From NCBI GenBank assembly GCA_964609775.1, contig CAZSSJ010000010.1:1-36285 (forward strand): DNA of 36,285 nt. Direction: 5' to 3'. Positions within the stretch are counted from its first letter, which is position 1, and every line of letters starts with the position of its first letter. Below, piece by piece: positions 30,089 through 36,285 of this stretch. The translations under genes were made by a program, and so were the position numbers. Below the pieces are notes generated by a model that was not told the DNA's origin, did not search any database, and worked only from the letters and a program-made list of their open reading frames with translations. This DNA is from CAZNUP01 sp964609775. GTDB taxonomy: Bacteria; Patescibacteriota; Microgenomatia; JAMCZE01.

Positions 30089-31012
30089 CTAAAACCACCC
30101 ACTCCTTTTTTTCGCGCCTGCCAAACTTTCCCTAAACTCCTCAAGAAGCCTACGTTGTTCCACGGTAAGTTTCGAAGGGATAGTCACTTTGATCTTGACA
30201 TACTGATCACCAACCCGGTTACTCTGGGGCATCTTGACACCACGGCCGCGCAGACGAATCATCGTGTCAGGTTGGGTGCTCGCTGGGACCTTCAGTGATA
30301 CCTCCCCGTCGATCGTTGGCACGGTAATTGTCGTTCCAAGCACAGCATCAGGAAAGCTCACTTCCGCCTCGACAAAAATGTCTGCACCTTCCCGTTGGAA
30401 AGTACTGTCCGGCCGGACGGAAAATACAATGTCAAAGTCTCCGAAGCGCACTCTTGAACCGTCATCAACCCCCGCCGGAATCTTGATAGTTTTACGCTGT
30501 CCGCCAATATCCACGACCTTTTCCACTCCTTTAACTGCCTCCATAAAAGAGAGCTGCAGGGAATAAACTTGCCTGCGGGCTCGAGCTCGCCCCCCGGCAC
30601 CAGCAAAACCACCACCAAAGAACTGTTCAAAAATCTCAAACGGGTCGGAAAACCCGCCGAAATCACTTCCTTCAAACGGGTTCCCGCCCTGAGCGGAGCC
30701 GAAGGGTTGCTGATTTCCGCCACCGTAAGTCCGATATGTATAAGTAAATGGTCCTTGCTGACCACTAAACGGCCCACCCGGACCCGCAGGGCCGCCCTGA
30801 GCGAAAGCCGAGGGGCCGAATTGGTCATACGTCTGCCGTTTTTGGGCATTGGACAGAACCTCATACGCTTCCGTAATCTCTTTAAATTTTTCCGCGGCTT
30901 TTGGATCCTTGTTCCGGTCCGGATGCCACTCTAAAGCCTGCTTCCGGTAAGCCGCCTTAATCTCCGCATCAGATGCAGATTTAGAGACTCCTAGGGTTTG
31001 ATAGTAATCCAT
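30089..31012 (-). CDS. dnaJ: DnaJ-type co-chaperone without the zinc finger
   Basis: DnaJ stimulates the DnaK ATPase and delivers unfolded proteins. The 307-residue protein has a J domain with HPD (30-32), a long Gly/Phe-rich region (about 75-145), and the two C-terminal substrate-binding beta domains (YSLQLSFMEAVKGVEKVVDI, TIKIPAGVDDGSRVRFGDF, GDQYVKIKVTIPSKLT). The four CxxCxGxG zinc repeats are absent, making it a class II or CbpA-like DnaJ even though it sits in the dnaK operon. Two palindromic microrepeats encode SAFAQGG and FGSAQGG in the G/F region. TATAAT (31025-31020) lies seven bases before the ATG, giving a possible extra promoter. Confidence 0.93.
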   Translation of the reverse strand: MDYYQTLGVSKSASDAEIKAAYRKQALEWHPDRNKDPKAAEKFKEITEAYEVLSNAQKRQTYDQFGPSAFAQGGPAGPGGPFSGQQGPFTYTYRTYGGGNQQPFGSAQGGNPFEGSDFGGFSDPFEIFEQFFGGGFAGAGGRARARRQVYSLQLSFMEAVKGVEKVVDIGGQRKTIKIPAGVDDGSRVRFGDFDIVFSVRPDSTFQREGADIFVEAEVSFPDAVLGTTITVPTIDGEVSLKVPASTQPDTMIRLRGRGVKMPQSNRVGDQYVKIKVTIPSKLTVEQRRLLEEFRESLAGAKKRSGWF

Positions 31013-31019
31013 AGGTTAA

Positions 31020-31025
31020 ATTATA
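31020..31025 (-). promoter_or_regulatory. TATAAT just before dnaJ
   Basis: A perfect -10 hexamer ends seven bases before the dnaJ ATG, in line with other leaderless starts in the window. No -35 is visible because the upstream bases are GAAGCAC tandem repeats. Confidence 0.4.
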
Positions 31026-31029
31026 CTAA

Positions 31030-31178
31030 AAAACCCGAAGCACGAAGCACAAAATCCGAAACCACTCTTCGCTCTTCGAGCTTCGAGGTGGCAAGCCAGG
31101 ATTTTAAATAATTTGCCTGCCCTTCCGAAGCTTTAGCGAAGGAGGGTTTCGAGTTTCGAGATTCGAATTTCGGATTTA
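31030..31178. repeat. Repeat-filled gap between dnaK and dnaJ
   Basis: The gap holds a CGAAGCA tandem (31036-31049), CTTCGCTCTTCGAGCTTCGAG-type palindromes and CCTTCCGAAGCTTTAGCGAAGG (in two parts CCTTCCGAAG and CTTTAGCGAAGG, about 31121-31142). It ends with a TTTCGAG tandem and AATTTCGG. The central motif resembles one in the pnp tail (21555-21584). The dnaK-dnaJ mRNA would be heavily folded here. Confidence 0.5.
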
Positions 31179-31180
31179 AA

Positions 31181-33094
31181 TTACTTGACAACCTCTCCCT
31201 CCACCGGTTCTTCCGAATTTGGCGGAGTCGTCCCCTCACTTTGAGCCTCTCCATGACTATCTCCAGTCGGCTGCTCCCTGCTCCCTGTCCCTTGTCCACC
31301 GCCTTGCGCATACATCGCCTGGCCGACTTTCTGGAGTGAGTCGGATAGACCCCTGGTCTTGGCGTCAAGATCTTCCTTGGTTCCCGATTCCAAAATGCCT
31401 TTCAGAGCCGAGACCTTGTCTTCAACCTCTTTCTTGACCTCCGGGGAGACTTTGTCGCCCGCGTCTTTGAGTGTCTTCTCCGCCGTGAAGATAAGCGAAT
31501 CCGCCGCATTCCGGGCTTCGATCCGCCCCCGCTTTTCCGCATCTTCCGCAGCGTGGGCCTCGGCTTCCTTGGTCATCTTCTCGACTTCGTCTTTGGAAAG
31601 ACCCGTCGAGCCGGTGATTTTGATGCTCTGCACTTTCCCCGTCGCCTTGTCCTGAGCTTTAACGGACAAAATTCCGCTCGCATCAATGTCAAAGGAAACT
31701 TCAATCTGCGGCACTCCTCGGGGCGCCGGCGGAATCCCGTCCAGGATAAACCGCCCGAGAGATTTGTTGTCTGCCGCCATCGGCCGTTCCCCTTGGAGGA
31801 CATTAATTTCGACCTGAGTTTGGCTGTCCGCCGCCGTCGAAAAAACCTGCGCTTTGCTCGAAGGGATTGTCGTGTTTCGGGAAATAAGCGGCGTGGACAC
31901 GCCCCCGAGAGTTTCAATCCCAAGAGTCAGCGGCGTCACATCCAAAAGGAGAACGTCTTTGACTTCTCCCCCAAGAACACCGCCCTGAACTGCCGCCCCG
32001 ACGGCGACGACTTCATCCGGGTTGACGCCTTTGTGCGGCTCCTTGCCGAAGAACTTGGTGACGACCTCGACGACTTTGGGCATTCGCGTCATCCCGCCGA
32101 CCAGAACGACTTCGTCAATATCCGACGTCTTCTTACCAGCATCACCAAGAGCCTTTTTGCATGGCTCCAGCGTTTTTTGAATTAAATCATCGACGATCTG
32201 TTCGAGCTTAGACCGCGACAGTTTCAGGGTCAAATGCAGCGGCCCGTTTGGCCCCTGAGTAATAAAGGGCTGGTTAATTTCCGCTTCTGTTGAAGAAGAA
32301 AGCTCGATCTTGGCCTTTTCCGCCGCTTCTCGCAGTCGTTGAAGCGCCTGTGGATCTTTGCGCAGGTCGATAGTGTTCTCTTTTTTAAATTCTTCGGCAA
32401 TATAGTCAAGAATTGTCTTGTCAAAATCGTCTCCACCCAAATGCGTGTCTCCGTTTGTGCTCTTGACCTCATAAACACCCTCTCCGAGTTCCAGAATGGA
32501 AATGTCGAACGTCCCTCCGCCCAAATCATAAACGGCAATGGTGTGGGCGTTTTTCTTATCCAGCCCATAGGCCAGGGCGGCCGCTGTCGGTTCATTGATA
32601 ATCCGCAAGACTTCCAGTCCGGCAATTTCTCCGGCCTGTTTGGTCGCCTGGCGCTGGGAATCATCAAAGTAAGCTGGCACCGTGATAACTGCCTGAGTGA
32701 CTTTGCCGCCCAAATAGGCCTCAGCATCGGCTTTAATCTTCTGGAGAATCATGGCCGAAATCTCCTGGGGCGTAAATGTCCGGCCGTCAACCTCAACAAC
32801 CGCCATGTCATCCCTCCCGGCTTTAATAGTGTAGGGAAGCCATTTAATGTCAAACTGCACTGACTTGTCAGAAAACTTCTTGCCCATCAACCTTTTAATG
32901 GAGAAAACTGTCTGCTTAGGCTTTAAAACCAGCTGTCTTTTAGCCACATCCCCCACGACGTGGGAAATAGGATCCACAACCGACGGAATGACATTCCGCC
33001 CTTCAGCGGAGTGAATAACTTTTGGCGCCCCGCCTTCCATGACCGCCACGCAGGAATTGGTTGTCCCCAAATCAATGCCGATGATTTTAGCCAT
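31181..33094 (-). CDS. dnaK: Chaperone DnaK (Hsp70)
   Basis: DnaK is the ATP-driven Hsp70 chaperone. The 637-residue protein starts MAKIIGIDLGTTNSCVAVME (ATG 33094) and has VITVPAYFDDSQRQATKQAG, NEPTAAALAYGLD, AVYDLGGGTFDISILEL and VVLVGGMTRMPKV. The substrate domain follows with LLDVTPLTLGIETLGGVSTP, and then a helical lid. The C-terminus carries the usual disordered tail; part of it (GTGSREQPTGDSHGEAQ) is encoded by a GGGAGCAGGGAGCAG-type microrepeat (31269-31302), and it ends EEPVEGEVVK instead of the classic EEV motif. It is third in the hrcA-grpE-dnaK-dnaJ operon, and its partners GrpE and DnaJ flank it. Confidence 0.97.
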   Translation of the reverse strand: MAKIIGIDLGTTNSCVAVMEGGAPKVIHSAEGRNVIPSVVDPISHVVGDVAKRQLVLKPKQTVFSIKRLMGKKFSDKSVQFDIKWLPYTIKAGRDDMAVVEVDGRTFTPQEISAMILQKIKADAEAYLGGKVTQAVITVPAYFDDSQRQATKQAGEIAGLEVLRIINEPTAAALAYGLDKKNAHTIAVYDLGGGTFDISILELGEGVYEVKSTNGDTHLGGDDFDKTILDYIAEEFKKENTIDLRKDPQALQRLREAAEKAKIELSSSTEAEINQPFITQGPNGPLHLTLKLSRSKLEQIVDDLIQKTLEPCKKALGDAGKKTSDIDEVVLVGGMTRMPKVVEVVTKFFGKEPHKGVNPDEVVAVGAAVQGGVLGGEVKDVLLLDVTPLTLGIETLGGVSTPLISRNTTIPSSKAQVFSTAADSQTQVEINVLQGERPMAADNKSLGRFILDGIPPAPRGVPQIEVSFDIDASGILSVKAQDKATGKVQSIKITGSTGLSKDEVEKMTKEAEAHAAEDAEKRGRIEARNAADSLIFTAEKTLKDAGDKVSPEVKKEVEDKVSALKGILESGTKEDLDAKTRGLSDSLQKVGQAMYAQGGGQGTGSREQPTGDSHGEAQSEGTTPPNSEEPVEGEVVK

Positions 33095-33109
33095 ATCTTC
33101 TGAAAACCG

Positions 33110-33235
33110 AAATTCTAAGCTCGAAATTCGAAACAATTTCCAAAATTCTAATTTTTAAAATTCAAAACACTTTAGGTTTAAAGAGTTTGAATTTAGGATT
33201 TTGAATTTGTTTGAGATTTCGGATTTAGCGCTTCG
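33110..33235. repeat. AATTTCGAA/AATTTTGAA-rich gap between grpE and dnaK
   Basis: Short degenerate units of AATTTNGAA type occur in both orientations and can pair with one another. The structure is like the other AT-rich intergenic repeats here but with different arms. No gene or clear promoter is seen. Confidence 0.45.
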
Positions 33236-33240
33236 GATTT

Positions 33241-33702
33241 TTAACTTTTAATACTTACAATAACCTTCCCCGGTCTGATTATCTTATCTTTCATTGAATA
33301 TCCTTTTTGTAACACCCTAGTAACAATATTGTCTTCTTCTCCCGCTTCGGTGCTCACCGCCTCGGCTTCTTTCGGATCATACTCTTTCCCTTCCAACTCC
33401 ACCTCCCCAACGCTTTCATCCCGCAAAGTATTTTTTAATTTATTGATGACTAATTGTAAACCTTCATCTTTAATGTGTTCCTGGGCTTTTTCTAAATCAT
33501 CCAACACCTCCAAAAGTTTTTCAACTAGTCCCAGATTCGCATACTGAACAAATTCTTCTTTCCAGCTCTGAGTTTGCTTTTCCAGATTCTGGTAATCCGC
33601 CAGCGCCCGAAAATACTTTTCCTTATATTCCTCCCCGACCTCCTTGACCTCGTCATTTACTTTCTCCTCGGGCTCGTCGTCTGTTTTGGTATTACTTCTC
33701 AC
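33241..33702 (-). CDS. grpE: Nucleotide exchange factor GrpE
   Basis: GrpE releases ADP from DnaK. The 153-residue protein has an N-terminal coiled coil (EEYKEKYFRALADYQNLEKQ, LVEKLLEVLDDLEKAQEHIK) and the C-terminal beta wing (GKEYDPKEAEAVSTEAGEED, NIVTRVLQKGYSMKDKIIRP, GKVIVSI). Normal GrpE has HEA in the motif where this has KEAEAV. It starts at GTG 33702, which lies inside a GAGAAGT tandem repeat, so the first codons and ribosome-binding region (GAAGGGAG) come from microrepeat sequence. hrcA ends 17 bp upstream. Confidence 0.93.
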   Translation of the reverse strand: MRSNTKTDDEPEEKVNDEVKEVGEEYKEKYFRALADYQNLEKQTQSWKEEFVQYANLGLVEKLLEVLDDLEKAQEHIKDEGLQLVINKLKNTLRDESVGEVELEGKEYDPKEAEAVSTEAGEEDNIVTRVLQKGYSMKDKIIRPGKVIVSIKS

Positions 33703-33719
33703 TTCTCACTTCTCCCTTC

Positions 33720-34442
33720 TCAAATCAATATGTCATCCATTAAGTTCCCAAAGTATCTCACTGTTGGAATGAGTCGCGGGTAATTTAACCGGCAAGGACC
33801 AATGACTCCGATTGTCCCTTCGTGCTTTGTCCCCTGGCCGAACTTGGTAAACACCACCGCACAAGACGTGAGAGAGTCAAAACCCAGATCATCTGCCAGA
33901 ACAACATTCATCTCTTCACTTCCCTCCAGCGGAAAGATTCGCCGCAGATAATCAAACCGGTCCAAAAGCGCCAGAACATTTCTCGTCAAATCGATGTCAA
34001 AAAACTCGGGCATCGACAAAATATTCGCCGTCCCCGCATAATAAACATCTCCGTCAACATCCGAGGCGACAGCCAGAGATTTGGTTCGTTCCGCTAGTTC
34101 GTGTGTCGCTTCGCGAAGGGCCCGTTCAAATTCTGATCGATAGTCCCAAACCTTTTCCTTAATCTTGACTTCATCCGTCACCGACAAATTCTTCGGTTGC
34201 ATCAAATTGCTAACATAATAGCGCAGAGCCACGGGTGTCGGGACTCGGCCGGCGCTGGTGTGCGGCTGCTTCAAATAGCCCTTCTTGATAAGCTGAGCCA
34301 TTTCGTTGCGCAGAGTTGCCGGAGAAATGCCCAGGTTATATTTTTTATCCAGATAAACCGACCCCACCGGCTCCGCGGCCTCGATGTATTCATCAATGAT
34401 ATGCTTAAGAATATTAACCTGCCGGTCAGTCAAGTCGTTCAC
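33720..34442 (-). CDS. hrcA: Heat-inducible repressor HrcA, short form
   Basis: HrcA binds CIRCE operators and represses chaperone genes until GroEL is titrated away. The 240-residue protein has the N-terminal winged helix (LTDRQVNILKHIIDEYIEAA, EPVGSVYLDKKYNLGISPAT, LRNEMAQLIKKGYLKQPHTS, AGRVPTPVALRYYV) and a shortened effector domain. The end GTIGVIGPCRLNYPRLIPTV, RYFGNLMDD is conserved. At 240 residues it lacks about 100 residues of the usual middle domain. A CIRCE site lies about 120 bp upstream at 34563-34589, so it represses its own operon. The 5' leader contains several hairpins. Confidence 0.93.
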   Translation of the reverse strand: MNDLTDRQVNILKHIIDEYIEAAEPVGSVYLDKKYNLGISPATLRNEMAQLIKKGYLKQPHTSAGRVPTPVALRYYVSNLMQPKNLSVTDEVKIKEKVWDYRSEFERALREATHELAERTKSLAVASDVDGDVYYAGTANILSMPEFFDIDLTRNVLALLDRFDYLRRIFPLEGSEEMNVVLADDLGFDSLTSCAVVFTKFGQGTKHEGTIGVIGPCRLNYPRLIPTVRYFGNLMDDILI

Positions 34443-34448
34443 TGAAAT

Positions 34449-34556
34449 TTAGAATTAAGAATTTAGAATGCAGAATTGTGGTCTGCACTTCGTGCAGGTC
34501 TCTTAAAAATCCAAGCACGGAGTGCTTACCTCAATTCATCATTCTGAATTCTAAAT
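34449..34556. repeat. Hairpin-rich leader between CIRCE and hrcA
   Basis: GAATTTAGAATGCAGAATTG (34459-34478) pairs imperfectly with CAATTC-ATCATTCTGAATTC-TAAATTC (34532-34558). Nested inside are CTGCAC-TTC-GTGCAG (34483-34497) and AAGCAC-GGA-GTGCTT (34513-34527). It would form a long structured 5' leader on the hrcA mRNA. Confidence 0.55.
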
Positions 34557-34562
34557 TCCGGA

Positions 34563-34589
34563 TTGGCACTGTTTTATCACGAGTGCTAA
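34563..34589. promoter_or_regulatory. CIRCE operator of the hrcA-grpE-dnaK-dnaJ operon
   Basis: TTGGCACTG-N9-GAGTGCTAA matches the CIRCE consensus TTAGCACTC-N9-GAGTGCTAA in 16 of 18 arm positions; the right arm is perfect. It overlaps the promoter on the minus strand and lies just upstream of the divergent promoter for the glycosidase gene. It is the expected HrcA site. Confidence 0.88.
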
Positions 34590-34599
34590 GACTTGTCAA
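34573..34599 (-). promoter_or_regulatory. Promoter of the hrcA operon
   Basis: TTGACA (34599-34594) with a 15-bp spacer to GATAAA (34578-34573), or 16 bp to ATAAAA, lies within and beside the CIRCE arms, so HrcA binding should block RNA polymerase. Confidence 0.5.
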
Positions 34600-34621
34600 G
34601 TCCTCAACCGCCGTCTAAGAT
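34593..34621 (+). promoter_or_regulatory. Divergent promoter of the glycosidase gene
   Basis: TTGTCA (34593-34598), a 17-bp spacer and TAAGAT (34616-34621) read rightward. The -35 shares bases with the leftward -35 in ACTTGTCAAGT. The -10 ends 13 bases before ATG 34635. Confidence 0.45.
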
Positions 34622-34634
34622 TAAATGTACTACA

Positions 34635-36062
34635 ATGAAATCAGCCCGACACAAAAAAGTCTCATTCATGCATAAATACTGGAAACAACTGGTCTTGATC
34701 CTTGTTCTCTTCGGTAGCGTTCTTCTGACGGCTTTCCTTTCAAAGGACATCGTCCATCTCCTTTCCCAAGCAGCTCCCATTCCCGCCAACATTGTTGTTG
34801 ACGTTGCTTCGTCGAAGGGCAAGCTCGAGCACCCCTGGGCTGCTCTGTCCCAAGGTGGAGAAAGTGAAAGCAATGGGTCTTTGGTCTCTCTGTCTCCGGT
34901 CACTTCCCAAATCAAAGCTCTCAGCCCAAAATACATTCGTCTTGATCATGTCTTTGATCGGCCGTATGAAAACCGGGTTCGCGAAATCCTTGCCGCTGGC
35001 GCCGTCCCTTTCATTTCTTTGTCCTATTTTCCCGCCGACGTTGCCAATCGGGATGTGGGGACCGTTAATAATTGGTCAGCTTGGGAAAGACACGTTCGGG
35101 ATCTCGTGGAAAATGTCAGTGGCCGTGATCATTTGAATGTCAGCGGCGTGTACTACGAAGTCTGGAACGAACCCGACGGCCCCGGTTTTGGCGCTTTCGA
35201 CATTGGTCGGGGCAAAGACTATTTCGAACTTTATGAACACACCCTGGCTGGCGTCAATCAAGCCATCAACGTCAACGATTTTAAAGTCGGCGGCCCGGCT
35301 CTTGCCGATCTTCGCCGCTGTAACAACGGCCTTCTTTTTGTCTGCCAGACCTTCTGGCTTGATGACTTTTTCCGCCTGGTCGCCAGTCGCCACGCCCGGT
35401 TAGATTTCATTTCCTGGCACCGCTACAGCCCTCGGCTCTCCGACTATAATGAAGACGTCAACTTCATTACCGCCCTCTACACCAAACACGCCACTCTCCC
35501 GCCGGCCGAAAAAATCATCACTGAATGGGGCTCCACCCCGGAGCGCAACCCCGTTCACAATAGTGTTCTCGATGCTGCCCACCTGGTCGCCGCCGCCCGG
35601 ACCTTTGTGGGCTTCGTTGATCTGGCAACTAAATTTGAGGTTCGAGATGGCCCGGAATCCGGACGTGGAGGATGGGGGATTCTCTACTACAACGGCCAGC
35701 CAAAACCCAGCTATCATGCCCTGCGCCTCCTGAATATGTTGCGGTCAGAACGGGTTCTTCTCTCCGGAGAAGGCACCAACGTCACTGGCATCGCCAGCCG
35801 TGACAGCAGTGGCGCCACCGTCATCTTAATTAACTATGACCAGAGAAACTCCCACATCGAAACCGTTCCGGTTTCGATCATTAATCTTCCTCCCGGCCGC
35901 TACCGCCTCACCAAGCACGTTTTGAATTCTTCCTCGCCCCAAGGGAAAGAAAAGATCGACACCTTTGCCTCTTTCAAGGGCACCTACACCACGTCAGAAA
36001 TCATGCTCCCTAATTCCGTCGTTGTCTACGATCTTCAACTAGTTGGGTTGTTTGAGGGCTAG
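34635..36062 (+). CDS. Membrane-anchored glycoside hydrolase, GH39-like
   Basis: The 475-residue protein has a basic N-terminus and one membrane helix (about 17-35: WKQLVLILVLFGSVLLTAFL), then an extracytoplasmic (beta/alpha)8 glycosidase domain. YYEVWNEPDGPGF carries the likely acid/base E179, and IITEWGS the likely nucleophile E297, spaced and patterned as in clan A families such as GH39. FISWHRYSP lies between them. A final beta domain (about 385-475) follows. The likely job is trimming cell-surface or host glycans. ATG 34635 is chosen because it lies after a promoter and gives the positive start of a signal anchor. The gene is divergent from hrcA, sharing the intergenic region with CIRCE, so stress control is possible but not shown. 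Confidence 0.8.
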   Translation: MKSARHKKVSFMHKYWKQLVLILVLFGSVLLTAFLSKDIVHLLSQAAPIPANIVVDVASSKGKLEHPWAALSQGGESESNGSLVSLSPVTSQIKALSPKYIRLDHVFDRPYENRVREILAAGAVPFISLSYFPADVANRDVGTVNNWSAWERHVRDLVENVSGRDHLNVSGVYYEVWNEPDGPGFGAFDIGRGKDYFELYEHTLAGVNQAINVNDFKVGGPALADLRRCNNGLLFVCQTFWLDDFFRLVASRHARLDFISWHRYSPRLSDYNEDVNFITALYTKHATLPPAEKIITEWGSTPERNPVHNSVLDAAHLVAAARTFVGFVDLATKFEVRDGPESGRGGWGILYYNGQPKPSYHALRLLNMLRSERVLLSGEGTNVTGIASRDSSGATVILINYDQRNSHIETVPVSIINLPPGRYRLTKHVLNSSSPQGKEKIDTFASFKGTYTTSEIMLPNSVVVYDLQLVGLFEG

Positions 36063-36083
36063 ACTGTGTCTCATTTTGCTATC

Positions 36084-36113
36084 TTGACAAGAATCGCTCT
36101 TGTTAATTAAAAT
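36084..36113 (+). promoter_or_regulatory. groES promoter (TTGACA-18-TAAAAT)
   Basis: Perfect TTGACA (36084-36089), an 18-bp spacer and TAAAAT (36108-36113) place the start near 36120, about 24 bases before the groES ATG. It overlaps the CIRCE-like site by two bases. Confidence 0.6.
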
Positions 36114-36138
36114 CGCACTCGTATTCTCTGACTGCCAG
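36112..36138. promoter_or_regulatory. Degenerate CIRCE element before groES
   Basis: ATCGCACTC-N9-GACTGCCAG fits the CIRCE plan with the exact 9-nt spacer: seven of nine and six of nine arm positions match. It sits over the predicted transcription start, where HrcA repression would work. Weaker than the hrcA site, so lower affinity is expected. Confidence 0.5.
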
Positions 36139-36143
36139 TTTCT

Positions 36144-36285
36144 ATGTCGAAAGCCAGTAATAATCCGCCATCTGGCGGACCAAAATATCAACCCCTCTTT
36201 GACAATGTTCTTGTCAAACCCCTCGAGCCCGAACAAATCACCGCTTCCGGCATCGTCCTTCCCGACACCGTCAAAGAAAAACCCC
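36144..36285 (+). CDS. groES: Co-chaperonin GroES, N-terminal part (runs off the window)
   Basis: The visible 47 codons encode YQPLFDNVLVKPLEPEQ, then ITASGIVLPDTVKEKP, the start of GroES, the lid of the GroEL folding chamber. It is preceded by a 14-residue extension (SKASNNPPSGGPK) not present in typical GroES. Part of the extension (PPSGG) is encoded by a TCCGCCA-TC-TGGCGGA palindrome at 36164-36179, related to the one between rpsO and pnp. ATG 36144 follows a good promoter and CIRCE-like site; no internal start fits better. GroEL is expected beyond the window edge. Confidence 0.9.
   Translation, partial: MSKASNNPPSGGPKYQPLFDNVLVKPLEPEQITASGIVLPDTVKEKP

Noticed and set aside
31553..32185. 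A 210-codon frame antisense to dnaK
   Set aside because: It is a shadow of the conserved dnaK gene.
32339..32863. Another antisense frame within dnaK
   Set aside because: Same reason; no independent motifs or promoter.
36090..36111. The AATCGCTC and AATCGCACTC direct pair as a second operator
   Set aside because: The two halves are direct rather than inverted, and the second is already part of the CIRCE-like site.

Overview
The window reads as a chromosomal segment of an ultra-small, streamlined bacterium of the Candidate Phyla Radiation (Patescibacteria), most likely the Microgenomates side. This is inferred from gene character: an IF-2 with no N-terminal extension, a 588-residue AlaRS without the C-Ala domain, a 240-residue HrcA, a Lon ATPase without its protease, a DUF5678-like protein, and a nusA operon without rbfA, truB or ribF. 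Genes are packed with frequent 4-nt overlaps. No rRNA or CRISPR array was seen.

Layout. 1-600: a probable serine-recombinase tail, tRNA-Pro(GGG) and a GIY-YIG nuclease. 641-8048 (+): DUF5678-like protein, retropepsin-like protease, a frameshifted recA, two ABC-2 permeases, TlyA-type methyltransferase, RecX, RNase Y and a PEGA/SH3 envelope protein. 8049-15099 (-): ftsK, rodZ-like, alaS, a small membrane protein, WecA-like and UbiA/DPPR-synthase-like genes. 15377-19132 (-): RNase J flanked by a PIN/Phd toxin-antitoxin module, family-4-type uracil-DNA glycosylase and a RelBE-type module. 19190-28031 (-): nusA-infB-DHH-rpsO-pnp-Lon-like ATPase-membrane protein. 28090-30088: a small membrane protein, a hairpin-rich non-coding stretch, and a PaaX/Cas2-like gene between inverted repeats. 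30089-36285: the heat-shock operon hrcA-grpE-dnaK-dnaJ (-) under a CIRCE element, a divergent membrane-anchored GH39-like glycosidase, and the start of groES with a degenerate CIRCE.

How the genes fit together. RNase Y, RNase J and PNPase form the core of an RNA-decay set. NusA, IF-2 and S15 link transcription and translation. HrcA with two CIRCE-like sites points to one chaperone regulon. UbiA and WecA-like enzymes suggest polyprenyl-phosphate sugar chemistry for the envelope.

Most notable: (1) the PaaX/Cas2-like gene is enclosed by 34-nt terminal-type inverted repeats (26/34 matches, the outer 11 perfect). (2) The PIN/Phd module sits at the 3' end of rnj, and a second copy of the rnj tail with only synonymous changes over nine codons lies beyond it. 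(3) Families of short tandem or palindromic microrepeats are embedded in frame in conserved genes; the same 27-nt unit occurs in tlyA and infB, and another in ftsK and pnp. (4) Promoter -10 boxes repeatedly lie only 6-10 nt before start codons, which suggests leaderless mRNAs. (5) Several conserved enzymes lack expected residues or domains.
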